Source: a bacterium 1XD21-70
Lineage (GTDB): Bacteria > Bacillota > Clostridia > Lachnospirales > Lachnospiraceae
NCBI GenBank assembly: GCA_003669055.1
Contig: RAYB01000019.1
Location: forward strand, 25,226-89,225
Direction: 5' to 3'
Length of the DNA: 64,000 nt
Part shown: piece after piece, positions 37,180 to 45,810 of the stretch
How the letters are laid out: each line of letters begins with the position of its first letter
How positions within the stretch are numbered: the first letter of the stretch is position 1
Program-made: the position numbers and the translations under genes
Notes under the pieces: generated by a model
Seen by the model: the letters and a program-made list of their open reading frames with translations, nothing else
What the model was told of the DNA's origin: nothing
Database searches by the model: none

Positions 37180-37806
37180 TTATGCCTGATTATCCTTTCC
37201 TTTTTGGTAAAGCTGATGTTCCTCAATATAATTCCCCACACATTTCGGAACATACCGATCTAGCTTCTTCCCTTGGGATCCCATCACACGAAGTTCCCCG
37301 GAGGAAATATCCATCTCTTCGCAATGGAGAAGACGGATATCTGCGCCATAACGCACCTCAAAGCAGGCAATCTGCTCTTCTATCGGGCAATGGGCCTGTT
37401 CATATTCCCGGCCTGCCACAAGCAGGACGGCTTGTTCCATGACTTCCCGGGGATGGTACCAATTCTCCAACTGGTAGAGGGAATCTGCGCCGATAATAAA
37501 GTAAAACCTATGTTGGGGATATTCTTTGCGGAGCAGTTTCAGCGTCTCAGCCGTATACGTATTCCCCTGCCGCCGGATTTCAAAATCGGAACAGATAAAA
37601 TAGGGGTACCCTTCCATCGCTAACCGAACCATTGCCAGCCGGTCTTCTACTGCCGTCACCACATGGTCTTTTTTGTGGGGCGGATTCCCGGAAGGCATAA
37701 ACCAGACCTCATCCAGCCCGTATTCCAGGTAAGCTTGCCTGCCCAGCACCAGATGGCCGTTATGGATTGGATCAAATGTGCCGCCCATAATTCCAATCTC
37801 AGCCAT
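37180..37806 (-). CDS. nadD: Nicotinate-nucleotide adenylyltransferase
   Basis: Adenylates nicotinate mononucleotide in NAD synthesis. The 208 residues contain the nucleotidyltransferase motif GGTFDPIHNGHLVLG at the N-terminus and ISSGELR (here DISSGELRVMG) near the C-terminus. Order yhbY-nadD-yqeK-rsfS is a conserved Firmicutes arrangement. Confidence 0.95.
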   Translation of the reverse strand: MAEIGIMGGTFDPIHNGHLVLGRQAYLEYGLDEVWFMPSGNPPHKKDHVVTAVEDRLAMVRLAMEGYPYFICSDFEIRRQGNTYTAETLKLLRKEYPQHRFYFIIGADSLYQLENWYHPREVMEQAVLLVAGREYEQAHCPIEEQIACFEVRYGADIRLLHCEEMDISSGELRVMGSQGKKLDRYVPKCVGNYIEEHQLYQKGKDNQA

Positions 37807-37829
37807 GATTTTTCATACCTCCCATCATC

Positions 37830-38129
37830 CTACTTGGCAGGCAGTACGATTTTGCGTCTTTTTTCCTCTTTTGCCTGTCTGTACAATACGATCTTCTTGC
37901 CGATCACCTGAACCACTTCTGCATGGGTACGTTCTGCCAGCGTCTCTGATATCGATTTGCCGTCATCCAGGCAATTTTTCAGCACATTGATTTTAATCAG
38001 TTCACGCGCTTCTAACGCCTCATCTACAGCAGCTACCAGTTCTGGTGTCAGGCTTGATTTCCCGATCTGCAGAATCGGCTCGGTCGTCATGGCAATTCCC
38101 TTTAAATACGCCCTCTGCTTGCTTGTCAT
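37830..38129 (-). CDS. yhbY: Ribosome assembly RNA-binding protein YhbY
   Basis: CRS1-YhbY domain protein of 99 residues that helps large-subunit assembly. Visible are TSKQRAYLKGIAMTTEPILQIGK at the N-terminus (family hallmark in two parts, TSKQRAYLKG and PILQIGKSSLT) and IGKKIVLYR near the C-terminus. It lies between obgE and nadD in the same operon. Confidence 0.93.
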   Translation of the reverse strand: MTSKQRAYLKGIAMTTEPILQIGKSSLTPELVAAVDEALEARELIKINVLKNCLDDGKSISETLAERTHAEVVQVIGKKIVLYRQAKEEKRRKIVLPAK

Positions 38130-38141
38130 ATTCCCCTCCTC

Positions 38142-39425
38142 TTATTTATAATAGTCAAATATCAGCCCGTACATCCGCACGGTGTCCCCCTCCTGTATGC
38201 CTGCCTTTTCCAGGTCTTCCAAAATCCCATTCTCTTTCAGGAAATTCTGGAAAAATTGAAAGCCTTTTTCTGACTCCAAATTTGTATAGCCCAGCATTTT
38301 CTCAATGCGCGGGCCTTCCACTACAAATTCCCCGTCTTCATTTTTAGAGACTGTATAAGGCAAGTTATGAGCGTTTGCGTATTCAACCTCAAATTCCTTT
38401 TCAAAAATCACAGGTTTCTGATTTACTGTTTTCAGCAATTCATAGGCAGCATACAACAGCGCCTTCACCCCCTGCCCGCTGACCGCGGAGATGGGGTAAA
38501 CCGAAATCCCCTGGGGCTCAAACTCTTTGCAAAGTGCCTCCACCGGGTCTTTGTCCCCTGGGTAAACAGCATCTATCTTATTTGCAGCAATCACCATAGG
38601 GCGCTTTAATAAGTCCGGATTATACTTTTCTAATTCCGCATGGATGGTACTGATATCTGCCACAGGATCCCTCCCCTCGGTTCCCGCCGCATCCACTACA
38701 TGGATCAGTACGCGTGTCCGTTCAATATGGCGTAAAAAATCATGCCCTAACCCCACCCCCTCGGATGCCCCTTCAATCAACCCAGGGATGTCAGCCATGA
38801 CAAAGCCTGCCCCTCCGTCTAAGTCAACAACACCCAGATGGGGGTCAAGGGTCGTAAAATGGTAATTGGCAATTTTAGGCCGGGCGTTAGAGACACGGGA
38901 AAGCAACGTGGATTTCCCTACATTGGGAAACCCGACCAAACCCACATCTGCAATCACCTTCAATTCCAGCTGAACCCACATTTCATGTCCCGGCTGCCCA
39001 GGCTGTGCATATTTGGGCGCCTGCATGGTGGCAGTGGCAAAATTCATATTGCCAAGCCCGCCTTTGCCTCCCTTTAAAATCACCTCGCGCCGGTTCTCAC
39101 CCGACATGTCTGAAATCACTTTGCCTGTTTCAAAATCTTTAATCACCGTGCCTTCCGGCACCTTCACAATCAAATCTTCTGCATTCGCACCATGGCACCG
39201 TCTTTTGCTGCCAGGGGCGCCGTCTTTTGCCACATATTTCCTCACATGGCGGAAATCTGCCAACGTGTTCAGCCCGGGATCCACTTCAAAAATAACATTG
39301 CCGCCCCGGCCTCCGTCGCCACCGTCCGGACCACCTGCAGGTACATACAGTTCCCGTCGGAAGCTGACATGTCCATCGCCTCCCTTGCCGGATTTGATAA
39401 ATATCTTCGCCCTGTCTGCAAACAT
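38142..39425 (-). CDS. obgE: GTPase ObgE/CgtA
   Basis: Ribosome-associated GTPase in large-subunit maturation and stress control. The 427 residues have the Gly-rich Obg domain (KIFIKSGKGGDGHVSFRRE), the GTPase domain with G1 GFPNVGKST and NKID, and a C-terminal OCT domain as in Firmicutes Obg. ATG at 39425 with AAAGGACAGG upstream gives the usual N-terminus (MFADRAKIF); the longer frame up to 39479 is not needed. Confidence 0.96.
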   Translation of the reverse strand: MFADRAKIFIKSGKGGDGHVSFRRELYVPAGGPDGGDGGRGGNVIFEVDPGLNTLADFRHVRKYVAKDGAPGSKRRCHGANAEDLIVKVPEGTVIKDFETGKVISDMSGENRREVILKGGKGGLGNMNFATATMQAPKYAQPGQPGHEMWVQLELKVIADVGLVGFPNVGKSTLLSRVSNARPKIANYHFTTLDPHLGVVDLDGGAGFVMADIPGLIEGASEGVGLGHDFLRHIERTRVLIHVVDAAGTEGRDPVADISTIHAELEKYNPDLLKRPMVIAANKIDAVYPGDKDPVEALCKEFEPQGISVYPISAVSGQGVKALLYAAYELLKTVNQKPVIFEKEFEVEYANAHNLPYTVSKNEDGEFVVEGPRIEKMLGYTNLESEKGFQFFQNFLKENGILEDLEKAGIQEGDTVRMYGLIFDYYK

Positions 39426-39524
39426 TTGTTTCACCTGTCCTTTCAGCGGCATGATCCCGCATGGTAAAAAAGGCTCCATACCTGGTATCAGTATGAAGCC
39501 CGTCAGTAAAATCAGAATCTCACA

Positions 39525-39815
39525 TTATTCGTTGATGGTTTTCGGATATACAGAAACCTGCTTTTTGTCTCTGCCTTTCCTCTCAAATCTCACGATACCG
39601 TCTGCCTTCGCAAACAGAGTGTCGTCACCACCACGGCCTACATTCAGCCCCGGATGGATCTTCGTGCCACGCTGCCGGTAAAGGATATTCCCTGCCAGGA
39701 CAAACTGTCCGTCCGCCCTTTTGGCTCCCAGCCTCTTAGACTCGGAATCCCTGCCGTTCTTTGTGGAACCCACACCTTTTTTATGAGCAAATAACTGAAG
39801 GTTCATCTTAAACAT
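39525..39815 (-). CDS. rpmA: Ribosomal protein L27, with Prp-cleaved N-terminal extension
   Basis: Large-subunit protein near the peptidyl-transferase centre, 96 residues. The N-terminus has the Firmicutes extension [11 protein letters not shown]: the family protease Prp removes the residues before Ala-His. prp lies immediately upstream, so substrate and protease are coexpressed. The order rplU-prp-rpmA-obgE is conserved. Confidence 0.96.
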   Translation of the reverse strand: MFKMNLQLFAHKKGVGSTKNGRDSESKRLGAKRADGQFVLAGNILYRQRGTKIHPGLNVGRGGDDTLFAKADGIVRFERKGRDKKQVSVYPKTINE

Positions 39816-39818
39816 TGC

Positions 39819-40157
39819 TTACACCTCCTTATAGCGAATTTTGATATATGGTTCTCCATATTCCTCCTCAATATCCGTCAAACCGAATATCAGAGAATTC
39901 ATAAGAAGCGTTGCTCCGGCATCTGCCTTCCCGGTAAAACGGAAACGGAATGTACCGCTCTCCTCTTCTGCCTCAGCCTCAAATACCGCATCCGTGAAGT
40001 GTTCCACGCTGTTTGCCATATTTAAGGTGAGGGCGGATACTGCGGAACATACCAACTCCTGCCCCTCCTGATAATCATCCGCATGCCCGGCATGCCCTGA
40101 CATCAGGATCCCGCAATAACAGTTCCCCGAATCAACCAATACGGTTACGTCAATCAT
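39819..40157 (-). CDS. prp: Ribosomal-processing cysteine protease Prp
   Basis: Cleaves the N-terminal extension from L27 in Firmicutes. The 112-residue protein has the catalytic His in GHAGHADD and the Cys in ELVCSAVSALT. It lies three bases before the L27 gene and two after L21. It acts in the cytoplasm on nascent or assembling ribosomal protein. Confidence 0.93.
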   Translation of the reverse strand: MIDVTVLVDSGNCYCGILMSGHAGHADDYQEGQELVCSAVSALTLNMANSVEHFTDAVFEAEAEEESGTFRFRFTGKADAGATLLMNSLIFGLTDIEEEYGEPYIKIRYKEV

Positions 40158-40159
40158 AA

Positions 40160-40468
40160 TTATGCATTGATCTTGTCAATCTTGATCTCGGTATAGAGTT
40201 GTCTGTGGCCATTCTTCTTGTGATAGCCGGTCTTCCTCTTATACTTGTACACAATAATCTTCTTCGCCTTGCCTTCCTTGACAACGGTCCCAGAAACAGT
40301 TGCCCCTGCTACTGTCGGGCATCCAATAGATAAATCTCCGTTGCTGACGGCCAAAACCTGGTCGAACGTAACAGTCTCACCGGCGTCCACACCAAGCTTC
40401 TCTACCTTAATGATATCGCCTTCCGCTACTTTGTACTGCTTGCCACCTGTTGCAATAATCGCGTACAT
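40160..40468 (-). CDS. rplU: Ribosomal protein L21
   Basis: Large-subunit protein of 102 residues, with the typical N-terminus [18 protein letters not shown] and the C-terminal [14 protein letters not shown] motif. It is first in the operon, with a leader of about 90 bases and a strong promoter upstream. GGAGGTGCC is the ribosome binding site. Confidence 0.97.
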   Translation of the reverse strand: MYAIIATGGKQYKVAEGDIIKVEKLGVDAGETVTFDQVLAVSNGDLSIGCPTVAGATVSGTVVKEGKAKKIIVYKYKRKTGYHKKNGHRQLYTEIKIDKINA

Positions 40469-40556
40469 ACGGCACCTCCTATTATCATTACTCGCCAGCT
40501 ACGGTGCCCGGGTCAGCATTGTACCCAGCGCTTTTAACCTCGCTGTGCGGCATACC
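40469..40556 (-). ncRNA. rplU leader, probable L21 regulatory leader
   Basis: Stretch between the promoter and rplU. Firmicutes rplU messages often carry the L21 leader that feeds back on L21. Short complementary tracts (for example GCACCGTAG and the GGTGCCG before the ATG) are visible, but I have not folded it. The assignment is from position plus family knowledge. Confidence 0.5.
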
Positions 40557-40561
40557 CAGAT

Positions 40562-40590
40562 ATCATAGCATGGCAAAAAAGGAATGTCAA
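40562..40590 (-). promoter_or_regulatory. rplU operon promoter
   Basis: On the minus strand TTGACA (40585-40590) and TATGAT (40562-40567) are 17 bases apart. The insertion sequence's left direct repeat begins five bases upstream of the -35, leaving the promoter itself intact. Confidence 0.8.
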
Positions 40591-40594
40591 CCAG

Positions 40595-40619
40595 AAATTC
40601 ACTTAAAAACGCAAGATAA
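40595..40619. repeat. Left copy of 25-bp target-site duplication
   Basis: Identical to 41677-41701. It abuts the left end of the insertion sequence, with two intervening bases (TG) before the terminal repeat. This length is unusual for most IS families. Confidence 0.85.
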
Positions 40620-40621
40620 TG

Positions 40622-40647
40622 TGTAGGATTACAATACATGTGTTACA
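40622..40647. repeat. Left terminal inverted repeat of the IS
   Basis: Begins TGTAGGATTACAATACATG; its partner is 41651-41676. The same end is present in the deleted copy at 50691. Confidence 0.8.
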
Positions 40648-40666
40648 ACTGAATATTTAAAAGACA

Positions 40667-40731
40667 GAGATACCTGTTCTGTGTTATATTTTAATCGCCA
40701 AACCAAAATCTAACCAGAAAGAAGGTATCTC
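40667..40731 (+). promoter_or_regulatory. Inverted repeat that could hide the transposase ribosome binding site
   Basis: GAGATACCT (40667-40675) is complementary to AGGTATCTC (40723-40731), which contains the AAGG ribosome binding site region four to twelve bases before the transposase ATG. Read-through RNA would fold and block translation. Confidence 0.5.
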
Positions 40732-40734
40732 CGC

Positions 40735-41655
40735 ATGGCTACTATAACACAGGATATGAGGTTTCGTCTATCACTTATTAAATACGCTGACAAATATGGG
40801 GTTACGAAAGCGGCGGTCAAGTACAAGACCAACAGGCAGTATATCTACCGCTGGAAACGCCGTTATAACGGCTCCATCGAGTCCCTGCGTGACCTCTCCA
40901 GAAGGCCGAACCAGCATACCCCGGAAGAAATCAAGCTTATTTCCGATATGCGCAGACGCAATCCCCACGCCGGTCTTGTCGTTTTCTGGGTCAAGCTCAT
41001 GCAGCGCGGCTATTCCCGTTCCATTCCCGGCTTGTACCGTTTCCTCAAAAAGCAGGGCATGATGGCTGTCCATCCCCCTAACCCCAAGTATGTCCCCAAA
41101 CCCTATGAACAGATGGACCATCCCGGACAGCGTATCCAGGTGGATGTAAAATTCGTCCCCTCCGCCTGCCTTGTCAACAGCCGGGTGATCGGCAAACAGT
41201 TCTTCCAGTATACCGCCATAGATGAGTATTCCAGGTGGCGCTTTGTGGAAGCCTTTGAGGAGCACAGCACCTATTCCTCCGCCCTGTTTGTGGAACACCT
41301 TGTGAAAGCCTTCCCTTGCCCCATTGAGTGCATCCAGACGGACAATGGCGCCGAATTTACCAACCGCTTTACCACCCACAGGGATAAGCCCACCCTTTTC
41401 CAGGTGCGTTTGGAGCAGCATGGCATCCGGCACAAGGTAATCCGCCCCTATACGCCAAGGCATAACGGCAAGGTGGAGCGCAGCCACAGGAAGGACAATG
41501 AGAGGTTCTATGCCACCCATCGCTTCTATTCCTTTGAAGACTTTGCCAAGCAGCTTAAGGCATACAACCGAAGGAATTACAACAGCTTTCCTATGCGTCC
41601 TCTGGGGTGGAAAACTCCGAATCAGGTATTAAGAGATTATCTGCGGTCGGTGTAA
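40735..41655 (+). CDS. DDE transposase (IS481/IS1202-like)
   Basis: A 306-residue transposase. The N-terminal half has a helix-turn-helix (about residues 18-45, GVTKAAVKYKTNRQYIYRW). The rve-type catalytic core has D137 (QVDVKFV), D203 (QTDNGAEF) and E248 (GKVERSHR). It is complete, so this copy may be active. Its 3' end overlaps the right terminal repeat. The shortened relative at 50.7 kb shares long identical stretches. Confidence 0.9.
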   Translation: MATITQDMRFRLSLIKYADKYGVTKAAVKYKTNRQYIYRWKRRYNGSIESLRDLSRRPNQHTPEEIKLISDMRRRNPHAGLVVFWVKLMQRGYSRSIPGLYRFLKKQGMMAVHPPNPKYVPKPYEQMDHPGQRIQVDVKFVPSACLVNSRVIGKQFFQYTAIDEYSRWRFVEAFEEHSTYSSALFVEHLVKAFPCPIECIQTDNGAEFTNRFTTHRDKPTLFQVRLEQHGIRHKVIRPYTPRHNGKVERSHRKDNERFYATHRFYSFEDFAKQLKAYNRRNYNSFPMRPLGWKTPNQVLRDYLRSV

Positions 41656-41676
41656 CATATGTTTGACAAACTTACA
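41651..41676. repeat. Right terminal inverted repeat of the IS
   Basis: Reverse complement begins TGTAAGTTTGTCAAACATATG and aligns with the left end with seven mismatches in 26. Confidence 0.75.
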
Positions 41677-41701
41677 AAATTCACTTAAAAACGCAAGATA
41701 A
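41677..41701. repeat. Right copy of 25-bp target-site duplication
   Basis: Exact repeat of 40595-40619, directly following the right IS end. It marks the original uninterrupted sequence between rng and the rplU promoter. Confidence 0.85.
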
Positions 41702-41727
41702 AAACACGAGAATCTTTTGGCCAAAAC

Positions 41728-42933
41728 CTATGCTTTGTTTTCCTTTACCAAATTCAGCTGTTCCCACAGCGGTTTTTTCCCTTTTTTCCTCGTCAATTCC
41801 ACCAGGTTAAGCTGTGTCATGTCCACCACGGTTGTTTTAACCGGATCCAAAGCAGCATAGCTGCGCAAATGTTCGATCAAAAGTGCTTTATCCGACTCTT
41901 CTTTCATATCTATGAAGTCAACCATAATAATGCCGGAAAGATTGCGCAGGCGCAGTTGACGGCAAATCTCCCTGGCGGCTTCCAGGTTAATCATCCGGAT
42001 TGTGTCTGCCTGGTTTTTCTTGCCAGAATATTTGCCGGTATTTACGTCGATGACAACCATGGCCTCCGTAGGCTCAATCACCAAATACCCGCCCGATTTC
42101 AGCCATACCCGCTTCTGGCAAGCCTGATCCATCACGGTTTTCAGTGAATAAAGGCTGGCCAATGAAAGCAGCGGATCCTGATAGTAGCGGAGTTTTTCTA
42201 AATCTTCCGGCTGGTGCCGCCCCAGATAACCTTTTATTTTCTGATATACATCTTCCTGGTCAGTCAGGATCTCTGCCAGGCTCCCGGCGTGGCTGCTTCT
42301 TAAGCTGTTTAAGTACTCCGGTTCCGCCTGGTATAACACGCTGCCGCAGGTACGGTAATTTGCGGCCTCCAAAACACCTTTATAGGCCTTTAACAAATCC
42401 TTCGTTTCCGTGAGGATCTCTTCCTCCTGCCGGTAGCCATTCGTCCTTACAATGATCCCCGAACTGTTTTGCAGCAATTCCTCTAACCGCGGCCGAAGCT
42501 GGTCTTTCCATGCTTTATCATGGATCTTTGCAGAAAAGTTTATGCTTTTTTTCCCGCTTGTCAATACCGCAAATTTACCAGGGAAATTCAAATTGGCTGT
42601 CAGTACAGGATCTTTTGTTTTTATGGCCTCTTTTGCCACCTGGACGATAATTTCATCGCCGCCTTTTAATTCCCCGGAAGGGATTACAGCCATTTTATTC
42701 TGCTGTGCCGGCAGCGAGACCGGATTGTCCTCCAGGCTATAATACCCTGTCTGCCCTTCACCGAATTCCACGAACGCCGAATTGAGGTTTTTCACAACCC
42801 GGTTGATTTTTCCAATATAGATATTTCCCAGGACAGATGATTTTTCCTCCAGCCCCAATTCCAGGATTTCTTTTTCAGAAAATAATGCTGTTAAAATCCG
42901 GTTGTTCCATCTGGTAATAATCAGTTTATCCAA
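41728..42933 (-). CDS. rng: Ribonuclease E/G family protein lacking the zinc-link cysteines
   Basis: Endoribonuclease G-type protein of 401 residues for rRNA and mRNA processing. The S1 domain near residues 35-110 and the DNase-I-like core with the catalytic aspartates (VVIDVNTGKYSG and GIIMVDFIDM) are present. It ends at LVELTRKKGKKPLWEQLNLV, before the CPxC zinc-link segment that most RNase E/G proteins have. No frameshift is seen behind the stop. It lies downstream of two radical-SAM-associated genes, overlapping the previous gene by eight bases. Confidence 0.88.
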   Translation of the reverse strand: MDKLIITRWNNRILTALFSEKEILELGLEEKSSVLGNIYIGKINRVVKNLNSAFVEFGEGQTGYYSLEDNPVSLPAQQNKMAVIPSGELKGGDEIIVQVAKEAIKTKDPVLTANLNFPGKFAVLTSGKKSINFSAKIHDKAWKDQLRPRLEELLQNSSGIIVRTNGYRQEEEILTETKDLLKAYKGVLEAANYRTCGSVLYQAEPEYLNSLRSSHAGSLAEILTDQEDVYQKIKGYLGRHQPEDLEKLRYYQDPLLSLASLYSLKTVMDQACQKRVWLKSGGYLVIEPTEAMVVIDVNTGKYSGKKNQADTIRMINLEAAREICRQLRLRNLSGIIMVDFIDMKEESDKALLIEHLRSYAALDPVKTTVVDMTQLNLVELTRKKGKKPLWEQLNLVKENKA

Positions 42934-43690
42934 TGTCTTCTCCCAACTGTCCTAAAGGGCAGAACTCTGGATTGCCTTCCTTTGCAAGGTTGGCATAAAC
43001 CTCGTCCCGCTGAACCAAAAGGGCGAATTCCTCCAGTTTTTGCCCCCGGCTTTCCATATATGCCTGCATGACCAATTCCGGCTTTAGGTTGGCAGTACTG
43101 CCTGCCGCCACGCGCATTCGGATCCTCCTATCCCTCCCGGGACGGCCAGGGGCATGCCCCTCCTTCGGTTCGGCAGCCTCCCCGCAAACCGCCTCCAGCT
43201 TGTAGATCCATGGCCGGATATCCGTCTCCCGTTCCCCTTTTTTTGTTTTCTTTACCACCATAATCTGTTCCTGATCCAGGAAATCTTGAAGCCCAGAGGC
43301 AAAACCGTCCCAATCCTCCGGTTCGTATCCTTCCCGAAAACATATGGTATAATCAGCAGCCGCAACAATCGACATAGCGGCAGCCGACGAATCCGGCAGC
43401 CTCCTATAGCTTAGCACCTCCACCCCCTCTGCCAAGGCAGCATTGATCCTCTGCAGCATTTCCTCAGAGGAGCCGGTGGACAGCACCTCTATGTCCACAT
43501 ATTCCCCCCGGCTGGTAATCCCCACTCCCAAGGGGGCAGCAAATGACATCACCTGGTGCGGGCTGAAGCCCTCGCTATAACGGATATCCACGTTGGCCCG
43601 CCGCATTACCTTCTGGAAATAACGCATCATATCCAGATGGCCGACAAATTTCATAGCACCTTCCTTGGCAAATTTAATCCTGATTTTCAA
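42926..43690 (-). CDS. TIGR03936 family radical-SAM-associated protein
   Basis: A 254-residue DUF2344/TIGR03936 protein, always found next to a TIGR03960 radical SAM gene. N-terminal KIRIKFAKEGAMKFVGHLDMMRYFQKVMRRA (abbreviated: MKFVGHLDMMRYF) is the family hallmark. The start is probably TTG at 43690, placed six or so bases after GGAGGAGGTG. Function in tRNA or ribosome modification is unproved. Confidence 0.85.
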   Translation of the reverse strand: MKIRIKFAKEGAMKFVGHLDMMRYFQKVMRRANVDIRYSEGFSPHQVMSFAAPLGVGITSRGEYVDIEVLSTGSSEEMLQRINAALAEGVEVLSYRRLPDSSAAAMSIVAAADYTICFREGYEPEDWDGFASGLQDFLDQEQIMVVKKTKKGERETDIRPWIYKLEAVCGEAAEPKEGHAPGRPGRDRRIRMRVAAGSTANLKPELVMQAYMESRGQKLEEFALLVQRDEVYANLAKEGNPEFCPLGQLGEDIG

Positions 43691-45542
43691 AGCAGACACC
43701 TCCTCCAAAATCCCGTGCGCCGCAGCCGGAACACCGTTGGCGGCAGTTGGGGGTCACACTTTCACGGATGGCATTCTGCCATTCCCTTTTGAGAAATTCT
43801 TTTGTCACCCCGGCGTCAATGAAATCCCAGGGGAATATCTCGTCCGGTTTCCTCTCCCGTGTGGTATAAAAGTCAACAGAAACCTGGCAGGCCTCAAAAG
43901 CCTGCATCCAAATCTCATTTTTAAAATGCTCTGTCCACGAATCATAGAGGGCACCCTTTCGGTAGGCCTCTTCAAGCACTGCCGCTATTTTCCTGTCTCC
44001 CCGGGCGAGAACCCCTTCCAATATGGTCACATCTGCATCATGGTAGCTATATTTAAGGCTTTTTCGGTTTTTCATCTCTTTAAACTTATCTTTTACTGTA
44101 TATGCCCTTTGCAAGAACTCTTCCTGCGTGCACATCCTTGCCCATTGGAAAGGGGTAAAAGGCTTTGGTACAAAAAAGGACGAACTGGCAGTAACCTGTA
44201 CCTTGCCATTGCGTTTTTCCTTCGGAACCTCATCATAAAAGGTCTCTGCCACCTTTTCTGCTAACAGCGCGATTCCCTCCATGTCCTCTTTTGTTTCGGT
44301 TGGAAGCCCAAGCATAAAATATAGCTTCACCCGGTTCCAGCCTCCCCGGAACGCTTCTGCTGCCCCATTCAGTATTGCCTCCTCCGTCAGTCCCTTGTTG
44401 ATCACATCCCGCAGACGCTGGGTTCCTGCTTCCGGCGCAAATGTCAGGCTGCTCTTTTTAACATCCTGGACCTTGCTCATCACATCCAGGGAAAACGCAT
44501 CGATCCTCAACGACGGCAGGGAGATATTCACCCCTTTCCCGTGGAATTCTTCTATCAGGAAGGCCACCAATTCTTTTAGCCGGCTATAATCGCTGGAACT
44601 TAAGGAACTCAGGGAGATCTCCTCATGGCCAGTACTTTTCAACATCTGATAGGCATACTTTTTTAAATACTCCAGGCTATGTTCCCTCAGCGGGCGGTAA
44701 ATATTGCCTGCCTGGCAAAAACGGCATCCGCGGATACATCCCCGCTGGATCTCTAACACCACCCGATCCTGGGTTACTTTAATAAAAGGGACAATGGGGT
44801 TCTCAATGTAAGGGGCATCATCCGGATCCACCACCAGTTCCTTGGTGATTCTGTCAGGAACCCCATCCTCGTTCGGGGCAAAGGAGGCAATGGTTCCGTC
44901 CTCCTGATAAGCCACATCATAAAAAGCCGGCACATAAATCCCGGGAATCTTTGCGACCGCTTTCAAAAAATCCCCGCGGTTCCCACCACTGCTACGGATA
45001 TTTTTGTATAAGTCAAAAATTGCATCATACCTGGTCTCCCCTTCCCCAATATAAAAAAGGTCAAAAAATGGCGCCAACGGCTCCGGGTTATAGGCGCAAG
45101 GGCCTCCGCCAATTACAATCGGGTCATTATCCCCCCGTTCATCCGCGTGGAACGGGATCCCGCTCAGGTCCAGGATCTGCAGAATGTTCGTGTAGCACAT
45201 CTCATATTGGATTGTAATCCCCAAAAAATCAAATTCTTTCACTGGATCCTGGGATTCCAGGGCAAACAGAGGGACGCGGCGTTCCCTCATTATTTTGTCC
45301 AAATCTGTCCAAGGAGAGAATACCCGCTCACACCAGACATCTTCCCGCCGGTTGAACATATCATAAAGTATCTGCATCCCCAGATGGGACATGCCGATTT
45401 CATACACGTCCGGGAAACACATGGCAAAACGGATGGCCACGGATTCCGGATCCTTGACGCACATGTTCACCTCGCCGCCGATGTAGCGGGCAGGCTGCTG
45501 AACGGATAGAAGTATCTCGTCGCTTAACGCTAATTTTCTCAT
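43674..45542 (-). CDS. TIGR03960 family B12-binding radical SAM protein
   Basis: A 622-residue protein with an N-terminal cobalamin-binding-like region, then a radical SAM core whose cluster motif is GCIRGCRFCQAG (CxxxCxxC). The C-terminus has CRQRCSGCGARDFGGGVCF, a second cysteine cluster. It pairs with the next gene and rng; the cluster TIGR03960-TIGR03936-rng-rplU is common in Clostridia. ATG at 45542 with GAGG is preferred over GTG at 45548. The substrate is unknown. Confidence 0.88.
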   Translation of the reverse strand: MRKLALSDEILLSVQQPARYIGGEVNMCVKDPESVAIRFAMCFPDVYEIGMSHLGMQILYDMFNRREDVWCERVFSPWTDLDKIMRERRVPLFALESQDPVKEFDFLGITIQYEMCYTNILQILDLSGIPFHADERGDNDPIVIGGGPCAYNPEPLAPFFDLFYIGEGETRYDAIFDLYKNIRSSGGNRGDFLKAVAKIPGIYVPAFYDVAYQEDGTIASFAPNEDGVPDRITKELVVDPDDAPYIENPIVPFIKVTQDRVVLEIQRGCIRGCRFCQAGNIYRPLREHSLEYLKKYAYQMLKSTGHEEISLSSLSSSDYSRLKELVAFLIEEFHGKGVNISLPSLRIDAFSLDVMSKVQDVKKSSLTFAPEAGTQRLRDVINKGLTEEAILNGAAEAFRGGWNRVKLYFMLGLPTETKEDMEGIALLAEKVAETFYDEVPKEKRNGKVQVTASSSFFVPKPFTPFQWARMCTQEEFLQRAYTVKDKFKEMKNRKSLKYSYHDADVTILEGVLARGDRKIAAVLEEAYRKGALYDSWTEHFKNEIWMQAFEACQVSVDFYTTRERKPDEIFPWDFIDAGVTKEFLKREWQNAIRESVTPNCRQRCSGCGARDFGGGVCFENQD

Positions 45543-45548
45543 AAACAC

Positions 45549-45810
45549 CTCATTTTCCTTGATTTTACAGGATTTTTTAACATGTCGGGTTTGTCTTTCA
45601 AGCTATCTGCCGTTCCTTGTTTTTATATGCATGACACTTTTCTAAGGGAATTTTGAGATCTCCCGGATCGCTCCTTTTTTGCGGATGTCTGCAATAAAAA
45701 GGCACTCTTTTCCCGCACAAACTATCAATCTGAATAATTATACGGCATTTTTCTATGAGTGACAAGTTTTTTTTCTGTCTCCATGCCCCGACACAAAGAG
45801 GCCCTGAGGC
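45549..45810. other. Gap before the LysR remnant, no gene seen
   Basis: No supported gene. A longer open frame on the minus strand (45598-45939) overlaps the LysR remnant and has no recognisable motif. This is where the missing N-terminal part of the LysR gene should be, but I cannot find it in any frame. Confidence 0.4.

Larger units (their letters stand above)
40622..41676. mobile_element. Intact insertion sequence, 1.06 kb, IS481/IS1202-like
   Basis: Ends are imperfect inverted repeats, 40622-40647 and 41651-41676 (19 of 26 bases match, both beginning TGTA). It holds one transposase gene and is flanked by 25-bp direct repeats. Single-orf organisation and DDE type fit IS481; the long duplication is instead known from the IS1202 group, so family placement needs a comparison. 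A shortened copy lies at 50691. Confidence 0.88.
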
